64,000 bases of DNA from Conexibacter woesei DSM 14684 (lineage in GTDB: Bacteria; Actinomycetota; Thermoleophilia; Solirubrobacterales; Solirubrobacteraceae), in assembly GCF_000025265.1 (NCBI RefSeq), contig NC_013739.1, positions 5,504,001-5,568,000 of the forward strand, written 5' to 3'. Every line of letters begins with the position of its first letter. Positions within the stretch are counted from its first letter, which is position 1. The position numbers and the translations under genes are program-made. Positions 57,452-64,000 of this stretch are shown here, in pieces. A model generated the notes under the pieces. That model had not been told where the DNA came from and searched no databases. It saw only the letters and a list, made by a program, of their open reading frames with translations.

Positions 57452-57454
57452 CTA
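57439..57454. repeat. perfect 16-bp palindrome at a deletion-like junction
   Basis: TAGGCGCCGGCGCCTA. The minus-strand SARP frame and the plus-strand ATPase frame both begin here without start codons. Confidence 0.75.
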
Positions 57455-58997
57455 CGCCGCCTACGACGGCCGCGCCGGCCTGCGCAGCCGCCGGCGCCGC
57501 CCCTCGCTGCGGCGCGTCACTCAGCGCCGACTCGGGCGCGGCGCGTTCCTGCTGTCCGTCCCGGAGCTGGCCGCGCTCGCACACCTGCCGACCGACGAGA
57601 CCACGCCCGGCGTCGACCGAGCCGGCGCGCGCAGCATCCCGCCACCGCCCCGGCTGCCCGCCACCGGCAAACCGCTCGGGATCGCCTCTAACGGCCGCCG
57701 CGTCGTGCTCGCCGCCGCCGACGCCCGCCATCACCTGCACCTGCTCGGCCCGACCGGCACCGGCAAGTCGACCCTGATCGCCCGCCTCGCGCTCGACGAC
57801 CTCGCCGCCGGACGCGGCGCGGTCGTGATCGACCCCAAGGGCGACCTCGTCGAGGACATCCTCGCCCGCATCCCCTCCGACAAGATCGACCGCGTCGACC
57901 TGCTCGACCCCCACGACCCCAAGCCGCCCGCGCTCAACGTCCTCGAAGGCCGCGACACCGACCTCGTCGTCGACCAACTCGTCGGCATCTTCCACCGACT
58001 CTACGAACGCTCATGGGGACCACGCACCGATGACATCCTGCGCTCCTCTCTCCTCACCCTCGCGCAGGCCGAGGAGCCGATGACGCTCGCGGACGTCCCA
58101 CGCCTGCTCACCGAAGACGACTGGCGCTCCAGGCTGACCGACCCGATCGACGATCCAATCGGACTCGAACCGTTCTGGACCTGGTACGACGGGCTCTCGG
58201 AGGCGACGCGCGCGCAGGTGACCGGGCCGGTGTCCAACAAGCTGCGCGCGCTGCTGCTGCGCCGCAGCCTGCGCAACATCATCGGACAGCCGCGCTCGAC
58301 GCTCGATATCACCCGCGCGCTCGACACCGGCCGGCTCCTGCTCTGCTCGCTGCCCAAGGGCACCCTCGGCGAAGACACCAGCCGCCTGCTCGGATCGATC
58401 GTCGTCGCCCGCGTCTGGCAAGCCGCGCTCGCCCGCGCCGCCCTCCCGCCCGAACAGCGCCGCGACGCCGCCCTCTACGTGGACGAGGTCCACAACTACC
58501 TCAACCTCCCCACCCCGGTCGACGACGTGCTCGCCGAAGCCCGCGGCTATCGGCTCTCGCTCGCGCTCGCCCATCAACACCTCGCACAACTCCCACGCGA
58601 CCTCCGTGAGGGCATCAGCGCCAACGCCCGCACGAAGATCTACTTCCAACTCTCAGCCGACGACGCCCACGCGCTCGATCGCGACGTTCAACCCGACCTT
58701 TCCAGACACGACCTCGCCCATCTGCACCGCTTCACGACCGCCGTCCGCCTGTGCCACAGCGGCGAGACAACCCGCGCTTTCACGGTCGCGACCGAACCGC
58801 TCGCGGCGCCCGAAGCCGACGATCGCGCCGAGCAGGTCCGCCAGCATGTCCGCGATCGGCTGTCGGGCGCGCCGGACTCCGAGGCGCTGTTCGAGCGTCG
58901 CTACGGCGCAATCGAGCCCGGGGTCAAGCGCCGGCCCCGCTCCAAGGGGTCCGGTGATCGGCCCGGTGCCCGGTCCGGAGGTCGGCCCGGTGCTTAG
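57441..58997 (+). CDS. VirD4/TraG-type conjugative coupling ATPase, N-terminus truncated
   Basis: Open frame from the palindrome; family text starts at once (AYAAYDGRAGLRSRRRRPSL, GRGAFLLSVPELAALAHLPT) but no start codon occurs before a GTG at 57705, only a few residues ahead of the Walker motif. Walker A: HHLHLLGPTGTGKSTLIARL; VIDPKGDLVEDILARI; Walker B region RDAALYVDEVHNYLNLP; then ARGYRLSLALAHQHLAQLPR and ISANARTKIYFQLSADDAHA. These are the blocks of DUF87/TraG-like ATPases that bring DNA to the conjugative channel or pump it. The usual N-terminal membrane part is absent, so function in transfer is doubtful. It overlaps the next gene by eight bases. Confidence 0.85.
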   Translation, partial: GAGAYAAYDGRAGLRSRRRRPSLRRVTQRRLGRGAFLLSVPELAALAHLPTDETTPGVDRAGARSIPPPPRLPATGKPLGIASNGRRVVLAAADARHHLHLLGPTGTGKSTLIARLALDDLAAGRGAVVIDPKGDLVEDILARIPSDKIDRVDLLDPHDPKPPALNVLEGRDTDLVVDQLVGIFHRLYERSWGPRTDDILRSSLLTLAQAEEPMTLADVPRLLTEDDWRSRLTDPIDDPIGLEPFWTWYDGLSEATRAQVTGPVSNKLRALLLRRSLRNIIGQPRSTLDITRALDTGRLLLCSLPKGTLGEDTSRLLGSIVVARVWQAALARAALPPEQRRDAALYVDEVHNYLNLPTPVDDVLAEARGYRLSLALAHQHLAQLPRDLREGISANARTKIYFQLSADDAHALDRDVQPDLSRHDLAHLHRFTTAVRLCHSGETTRAFTVATEPLAAPEADDRAEQVRQHVRDRLSGAPDSEALFERRYGAIEPGVKRRPRSKGSGDRPGARSGGRPGA

Positions 58998-59910
58998 GAA
59001 AACCGGTCACACACCGCCCGAGTCCCCCGCAAACACGCGCTCTCGACGCTCGGGAAGCAACCCCGACAAGGGGGACCAAAGGCAAGACACAAGCCGCCCC
59101 ACTCGTGTCACGACCAAACACCTGCTGACGCTCGCCAGCCGTCTCACGGACCGTGATCGACAGATCGTCATCGACTGCTACGAACACACGACTCTCACGA
59201 CCGACCAGCTGACCCGGCTTCACTTCAGACATCCGAACACGGCCCGAGAGCGTCTCGACGTGCTGTACAGGCTGCGCATGCTCGATCGCTTTCGCCCTGA
59301 GGTTCGCCTCGGCGAAGGCAGCGCCCCGTACCACTGGATCCTCGACGAGGCTGGCGCACATGTCGTCGCCGACGAACTCGGCCTCGACCGCGAGCAACTG
59401 CGCTGGCGTCACGCCACCGCCGCACGCGTCGCCGTCTCGTCCAAGCTCGACCATCACGTCGCCACGAACGAGTTCTTCGTGCGCCTCGCCGTCGAGCTGC
59501 GCGCGGCGGGCGGCTCCCTCCACGAGTGGTACGGCGAGAAGACCACCAGCCGTCTCCTCGGCGGCATCGTCACGCCGGACGGATACGGCGTCCTGCACCT
59601 GCCCGACCGCGCGCCCCTGCACCTGCTGCTCGAAGTCGATCGTGGCACCGAACCGCTGCGCCGCATCCGCGAGAAGATCGACCGATACTCGAAGGCGCTG
59701 CCTCGCAGCGAACTCGCGTCCGTTGCCCCTCTCGTCGTCTTCGTTGCGCCAACGGACCGACGCGCCCACAGCATCCGTACGACAGCTGCCGACAAGAACG
59801 CCGTGTGGGTCAAGATCGCGGTCTGGACGCAGTCCGGCCTCCGGAGACTCATGCCTCTGCTGGTTGGCCCGGCAGATGCCGATCCGATCCCAGGATCGCA
59901 GCGGCCGTAG
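58990..59910 (+). CDS. replication-relaxation family protein
   Basis: 306 residues from GTG 58990 (overlaps the ATPase stop). After a ~40-residue basic leader: LASRLTDRDRQIVIDCYEHT then TLTTDQLTRLHFRHPNTARE and RLDVLYRLRMLDRFRPEVRL, a winged helix, then AHVVADELGLDREQLRWRHA and LVVFVAPTDRRAHSIRTTAA. This matches the replication-relaxation (Replic_Relax) family found next to TraG-like ATPases on actinobacterial plasmids and ICEs; it is thought to help in relaxing or replicating the element. No relaxase proper is visible in the window. Confidence 0.85.
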   Translation: MLRKTGHTPPESPANTRSRRSGSNPDKGDQRQDTSRPTRVTTKHLLTLASRLTDRDRQIVIDCYEHTTLTTDQLTRLHFRHPNTARERLDVLYRLRMLDRFRPEVRLGEGSAPYHWILDEAGAHVVADELGLDREQLRWRHATAARVAVSSKLDHHVATNEFFVRLAVELRAAGGSLHEWYGEKTTSRLLGGIVTPDGYGVLHLPDRAPLHLLLEVDRGTEPLRRIREKIDRYSKALPRSELASVAPLVVFVAPTDRRAHSIRTTAADKNAVWVKIAVWTQSGLRRLMPLLVGPADADPIPGSQRP

Positions 59911-59964
59911 GTTCGCACCATCCTGCCTATTCTGTATGCCCCTAGAGGATCAGGAACGTTTCCG

Positions 59965-62511
59965 GTGCCGAGCCATTTCAACGCTGAAGCCGAACGGGCA
60001 ATGGAACAAGGTCGTCAAACGGCCTCCATCATCCCCATGGTCCTGCGGCACTGTTCGCACGCGCGCGTCGAGCACTCGGAGCATTTCGGCTGGTCGATGC
60101 TTGAAGACATGACTGGCTTGCCCATCAGCGTACGCGAGATGCGGTGTGTACATGGGCAGCCCAACACCTCGATATCCCCCAGATTGTTTGAGAACGCGGT
60201 CCGGTTCTACGAGCAGAACTGCCGAGCTTGCCCGCACCGAGACCCGCAAGGGGTTCCCAATCTGAAGACCTTGGCGGAAAGAACCCTCGACGAGCGTCGC
60301 ACCGCGCGAGAGCGCGCCGATCTCACGGCTGCAAAGGAGGACGCCGAACGCTCCGCTCGCGCACAAGCGCGGGCGCAGCGCGTCGAGCGAGAACCCGAGC
60401 CAACGCGGGCGCTCGTCTCTCTCATCGAGGGTATCGACGCAAGAACTCCTGACGGACGGGCTGACGAGCTTGTCGATCTCTGCCGTGTACATCCCGAGTT
60501 AGCCACCCCACCGGCCGCCGCCGTCCTCATGGACTTCGCAGCCAACAATCCGGGTGAAGCCATTTTCGCAGCGCTGGTGCAGCTCGACGCCGCTAGCGTG
60601 CTCGATCGAGACCGCTTACTTGAGGTCACCATCGAGGGATTAGGCCATGGGCCTCTGAGCAGCGCAGCGACTCTGCTCGTGCGATTGCAGGCAGGACTGA
60701 AGCCTGGTCAACTGGAGCCGATTCTCAGCGTCATCGCAGCGCTGGCTGCACCGCCGCATGACTACGGGCTGCCGCCTGATTTCGACCTCGCACCGTTGCA
60801 CTTAGCGGCAGCCCATAGCTTGCCGGCCCTGTTGGACAGGCTGACTGCGCTGATCCTTCATGAAGAGTCTTACCCGCGGCGCATCGGGGCCGGCGCAGCG
60901 CGCCGTCTGATCGAGCATGAGCCGCCGACCGCCGCCCAACTCGCCCGCCCGCTCCTCGATGGACTCCAATTGCCAGACCCTGAACGGGGATACCTCGGCA
61001 GTCCTCAGGAGGAGCTTGAGGAGGCTCTGGGAACGGCCTTCGGAAGCGACCCCCGAACCATCGCGGCGGTGATTGAAAATCGAGCGCGGAGAGTTGACGT
61101 AGAAGCACGACCAATTCTGTTCAACGTTATCGAGTATGCAGTGCGGAACGCCACCAACGATGACACCGGCCACGAGTCCGTGGAAGCCGCGATCGAAGTC
61201 TCATTTCGCCGCCTCGGCGGCGATTGGGGCGATCAGGTGACGTACGACGCCGCGCATCTCATTAGAAATACATCTGGCTGGTTTCCGAAGCTGATGGCCA
61301 GTCGGGTGGATCAGCTCTTCGGAGCCCTGATGATGGCAGTCTCAGTGCGCACAGACGAGTCGCCACTTGGGTTGCCACAAGCGGCCTCTCTCATGGAGGC
61401 GCTCCACAACGCGGGGCGCAGTAGTACACAAGCAGCTGTCATTCGAGAACTGCGTGACGCGACCAGTCTCCTCGTGCCCCACGCGCCCAACGACATCGCA
61501 CGCAACGTACTCAGTGTCATCGCACTGAGCGATCCTCTTTCAGACGAAATGAAGGATCTCCGAGATCATGCTGTTCGCCTCTTGGGGAGCCTTGGTCAAC
61601 GTGACGATCTTCTGCCCGAAGTAATGCCAGCCCTGTGGAAAGCGCTCGTCCATGAGGATCAACGGGTCCGCGCCTGCGGAATCCAGGCATGGGCGAAGAT
61701 CTCCCGAGTCAACAATCGCAGACTTCCCGCGGATCTCGGTGATCTTCTGCCGATCCTGCTTCGAGATCAGCATACGATCGTTCATGGATCCCTGTTCCAA
61801 GCACTCCGCGATGGGTTACCCATCGACGAAAGCCAAACGAAGCAGACTGCAGATCTTCTGTTGGGGTGGGCCGTCACTTACGCTAATCTCGATCCCGACG
61901 TTCTTGATCAGATCCTCTGGGTGCTGTGGGAACTGTCTGAGCGCCGTCCCAGCCGGGAGAACCAGTTCATTCGAGCGCAGTGTGTGCTCTTGGCTAAACA
62001 CCTCTCACGGCATGCCAAAGAGAACTTCATCCGCTCGCGGGGTCATGCTGCCACGAAGCTGCCAGGCTTTTCCGGCCTGCTCCTGGACATCATCAGCACG
62101 CGTCCAGCCGTAGAAGTCAACGGCCGCGACTACAAGATGCTCCGCCTTCTTCGGGAACTCCCGGTCGAGACCCTGACAGAACACCTCGAAGACATACAGG
62201 AGATCGCTCGTGCCGAGATGTCACGCGACATCATCAAGGCGGCGTGCTTCGTGGAGATCCTTCAACGAGCGACACTTTGGACAGATGCTGCCGAGTTAGC
62301 TGAGGCGATCTTCAATGCGATCCCGGATACGACTGAAGATGCGATCGAGCGGGAGTCTGCTCTTCGCACTTTAGAGATTGCGCGAGCAGAGGACGCATTG
62401 CAAGCGGGCAGCCCTGACATCGCCGAGCGCGCGTTTGAACGTGCAGCACAAGCAGTCGAACGCCGGGAGAGAGCGCTGAGAACTATGAGATATCCGTGGG
62501 ACGAGACGTGA
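59965..62511 (+). CDS. 848-aa HEAT-like protein with N-terminal Cys/His cluster, first gene of a coupled pair
   Basis: GTG at 59965 with AGGAAC upstream. Residues 30-91 hold a possible zinc site: Cys30, then MRCVHGQP (Cys61, His63) and NCRACPHRDPQG (Cys86, Cys89, His91). Residues ~100-140 are a charged coiled coil (ERTLDERRTARERADLTAAK). From ~150 to the end are repeated helical pairs like HEAT/ARM units (LEPILSVIAALAAPPHDYGL; LPEVMPALWKALVHEDQRVR; ACGIQAWAKISRVNNRRLPA; DVLDQILWVLWELSERRPSR). No enzyme motif was found. The GC content is lower than the native region and the codons are mixed. It is coupled to the nuclease-like gene by a 4-base overlap, and the pair has no other recognisable neighbour downstream in the window. 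Confidence 0.78.
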   Translation: MPSHFNAEAERAMEQGRQTASIIPMVLRHCSHARVEHSEHFGWSMLEDMTGLPISVREMRCVHGQPNTSISPRLFENAVRFYEQNCRACPHRDPQGVPNLKTLAERTLDERRTARERADLTAAKEDAERSARAQARAQRVEREPEPTRALVSLIEGIDARTPDGRADELVDLCRVHPELATPPAAAVLMDFAANNPGEAIFAALVQLDAASVLDRDRLLEVTIEGLGHGPLSSAATLLVRLQAGLKPGQLEPILSVIAALAAPPHDYGLPPDFDLAPLHLAAAHSLPALLDRLTALILHEESYPRRIGAGAARRLIEHEPPTAAQLARPLLDGLQLPDPERGYLGSPQEELEEALGTAFGSDPRTIAAVIENRARRVDVEARPILFNVIEYAVRNATNDDTGHESVEAAIEVSFRRLGGDWGDQVTYDAAHLIRNTSGWFPKLMASRVDQLFGALMMAVSVRTDESPLGLPQAASLMEALHNAGRSSTQAAVIRELRDATSLLVPHAPNDIARNVLSVIALSDPLSDEMKDLRDHAVRLLGSLGQRDDLLPEVMPALWKALVHEDQRVRACGIQAWAKISRVNNRRLPADLGDLLPILLRDQHTIVHGSLFQALRDGLPIDESQTKQTADLLLGWAVTYANLDPDVLDQILWVLWELSERRPSRENQFIRAQCVLLAKHLSRHAKENFIRSRGHAATKLPGFSGLLLDIISTRPAVEVNGRDYKMLRLLRELPVETLTEHLEDIQEIARAEMSRDIIKAACFVEILQRATLWTDAAELAEAIFNAIPDTTEDAIERESALRTLEIARAEDALQAGSPDIAERAFERAAQAVERRERALRTMRYPWDET

Positions 62512-63959
62512 AGCGATACCTCGCAGCACGCGCCACGGCTATCGAGGCATTGCGGCAGCCGAATCTCACAGCGGCCGAGCGCTCGGCCAAGCTCAAAGCC
62601 GCTGGCGAACTACTGTCACAGAGCATCGCGCCGGAAGATCAAGGGATCGAAGCCGAGACTCGCCGCGGTTACGCCCAGGCCCTGCTGGCACTTGGAGAGC
62701 TTGAGCGCTGGGATGCAGAGACTCTCTCGGCGGGCATGGATGCCGATCGGTTTCAGCGGGCGGCAGCACGACGCGCAAGGATGGCCGCGTCGGGGCTCGT
62801 TCGTGACGAGGCGCTCATGGCCCCGTTGCACGGTGTACTCGTAGCCATCGAGTCCATCGCCGAACCCGACGAGCGCCATCCGGTGCGTGCCGCCTTGCTT
62901 GCGGTCCCGCTCCCCATCCCACTGATCCCGCCGCGAAGTCGAACGACTGCTCCGATCGAACAGACTCCAGCAGCAAGAGAGCCAGTGCCGCGCGGCGCCA
63001 TCATCACGTCCGTCGATGGAAGCCCAGTTACTGCGACGCATGTGGTGGCACCGCACAAGGTTCATCAACTGCATGTCGAGGCGCGCGTACTTGACTGGCC
63101 GGACGGTGCGGACGAACTTGTTCTCCGTTATGTATCCCGTTGGCCGCGAACTGCCGCGGAAGTTACAGATATCCTTATCCGCCGACCGGCCGAGCAAGTA
63201 GAAGGTGTGTGGGCCGGCTCAGGAGAGGGCCATCTCATTCTTCACGCAGGAGCGGCCGACCCGCTGTCAACAGTGCGCTTTGCTATCAACGGCGCGTTTG
63301 GTGTTGGGGAGGATTCGACGCCTTTTCGCGTGATTGGATATGACGAGCTTGCGGTACGCACTTTCGATGCCCTCCAAGATGTAATTACCGGCGCACAGAC
63401 GCTCGACGCACGCATCCTCGCCATGCTCGCGGAGTTGCGCGATGCCCGGTTCGCGCCAGACGAGCAGCCTGCGTTCGGCCGACTGCTTGGCGCCGTGGCG
63501 AAAGCCGCGGTTCGCATCATCGCGGATCGCCAGTTCCCCGAAGGCAGCAATCCGACTGAGAAGGAGTTTCAGACGGAGCTTGTGAAGCGCCTGGCGATGG
63601 TGAGTGAACTTGAAGGCCGGATTGTCGAGCACGCTTGGCAAGGTGGCGGTCCGACCGACATCTCTCACGACGGGATCGTCGCAGAATTGAAGGTTTCGAG
63701 AACAAGACCGGTCACACTCGCCAATGCCAGAGACTTCATCGACCAGACCACGCAGTACGCCAGCGCTGACCAGCGACAACTTTCGATTCTCGTCGTTCTA
63801 GACATGACCAGAAAGGACGCGCCACCGGGCGTCCTTTCGAACACAATAGGTTGGCTCGCTCCAAAGCTGCACGCTCTCGACGAGCCGGACCATCCGTCAA
63901 GAACCGCCGTGGTGGTCGTCAACGGGAACCTGCCAGTTCCCAGTGCCTGGTCGCGCTGA
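62508..63959 (+). CDS. PD-(D/E)XK nuclease-like protein, second gene of a coupled pair, 483 aa
   Basis: GTG 62508 is chosen because it overlaps the upstream stop as GTGA; a GTG four codons earlier (62496) is possible. The N-terminal half is helical (KRYLAARATAIEALRQPNLT; GYAQALLALGELERWDAETL). The middle is a beta domain (THVVAPHKVHQLHVEARVLD; VLRYVSRWPRTAAEVTDILI). The C-terminal ~130 residues carry the nuclease core: Glu in NPTEKEFQTELVKRLAMVSE, then WQGGGPTDISHDGIVAELKV (Asp and ExK) and a Gln helix FIDQTTQYASADQRQLSILV. This is the restriction-endonuclease fold. With the HEAT-like partner it resembles two-gene defence modules of sensor plus nuclease, but no such system is recognised by name. 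Confidence 0.78.
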   Translation: MKRYLAARATAIEALRQPNLTAAERSAKLKAAGELLSQSIAPEDQGIEAETRRGYAQALLALGELERWDAETLSAGMDADRFQRAAARRARMAASGLVRDEALMAPLHGVLVAIESIAEPDERHPVRAALLAVPLPIPLIPPRSRTTAPIEQTPAAREPVPRGAIITSVDGSPVTATHVVAPHKVHQLHVEARVLDWPDGADELVLRYVSRWPRTAAEVTDILIRRPAEQVEGVWAGSGEGHLILHAGAADPLSTVRFAINGAFGVGEDSTPFRVIGYDELAVRTFDALQDVITGAQTLDARILAMLAELRDARFAPDEQPAFGRLLGAVAKAAVRIIADRQFPEGSNPTEKEFQTELVKRLAMVSELEGRIVEHAWQGGGPTDISHDGIVAELKVSRTRPVTLANARDFIDQTTQYASADQRQLSILVVLDMTRKDAPPGVLSNTIGWLAPKLHALDEPDHPSRTAVVVVNGNLPVPSAWSR

Positions 63960-64000
63960 CTCTTACCGGCTGCGGAGAGCGCCTGTACCGCTAACCCAAC

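Noticed and set aside
57438-57995. Minus-strand frame of 185 codons over the start of the TraG-like gene, which could have been the missing N-terminus of the SARP protein
   Set aside because: It is antisense to clear ATPase sequence (Walker A), is in a different frame from the SARP domain, and ends before it.

Overview
The window is high-GC DNA with dense, often overlapping genes. It carries F420/LLM-type flavin enzymes, a SigJ-type ECF sigma factor, Tat and Sec secreted proteins with Ig-like and DUF11 modules, and a conjugation/replication-relaxation pair typical of Actinobacteria. This suggests a chromosome segment of an actinobacterium of the Solirubrobacterales (Conexibacter-like) type. 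The genus is an inference from gene content and style, not from a marker gene. No rRNA gene and no intact tRNA gene was seen.

Region 1 (1-39,000) looks native. It holds an alpha/beta hydrolase (cut by the window edge), a MarR regulator, two secreted proteins with a near-identical leader beside an SDF-family symporter, and a three-gene ATGA-coupled operon of zinc-ribbon proteins plus a degenerate phosphoesterase. Next come YceI, a SigJ-like sigma factor coupled to a shortened LLM gene, a Tat-exported amidohydrolase, a TetR-controlled MFS/NmrA operon with a clear double operator, and an alkylsulfatase. From 18,988 to 36,580 lies an envelope cluster: two large secreted repeat proteins, a NarL/LuxR two-component pair, four penicillin-recognising serine hydrolases (one fused to a trypsin domain) and a 1012-aa secreted protein. 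Three palindromes of the form GGGACCTRGGTCCC, resembling DosR/NarL-type boxes, sit upstream of genes in this cluster. A TetR/aldo-keto reductase pair and a second RibD-like reductase follow.

Region 2 (39,050-49,280) is a patchwork accessory region. It contains an IS256-type transposase remnant, two remnants of the C-terminus of a large serine recombinase, and four copies of a ~50-60 bp repeat that on the minus strand resembles a tRNA 3' end. Between them lie a TacAT-type GNAT toxin pair, a Ser/Thr kinase with an unknown C-terminal half, two near-identical VapBC modules, a 6 x 22-bp tandem repeat, an EthD-like gene, and membrane/excalibur proteins.

Region 3 (49,383-64,000) is a second accessory region with defence-like and conjugative content. 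It has a PD-(D/E)XK nuclease-like gene; a minus-strand operon with a HEPN-like protein and a GIY-YIG-like fragment; a DUF5677-like gene; and a compact operon of two XRE and two ribbon-helix-helix-like regulators. A SARP/BTAD gene and a VirD4/TraG-type ATPase gene then meet head to head, both lacking their 5' ends, at a perfect 16-bp palindrome. A replication-relaxation protein follows, and last a translationally coupled pair: an 848-aa HEAT-like protein with an N-terminal Cys/His cluster and a PD-(D/E)XK nuclease-like protein. This last pair is the best candidate for an undescribed defence-type system in the window.
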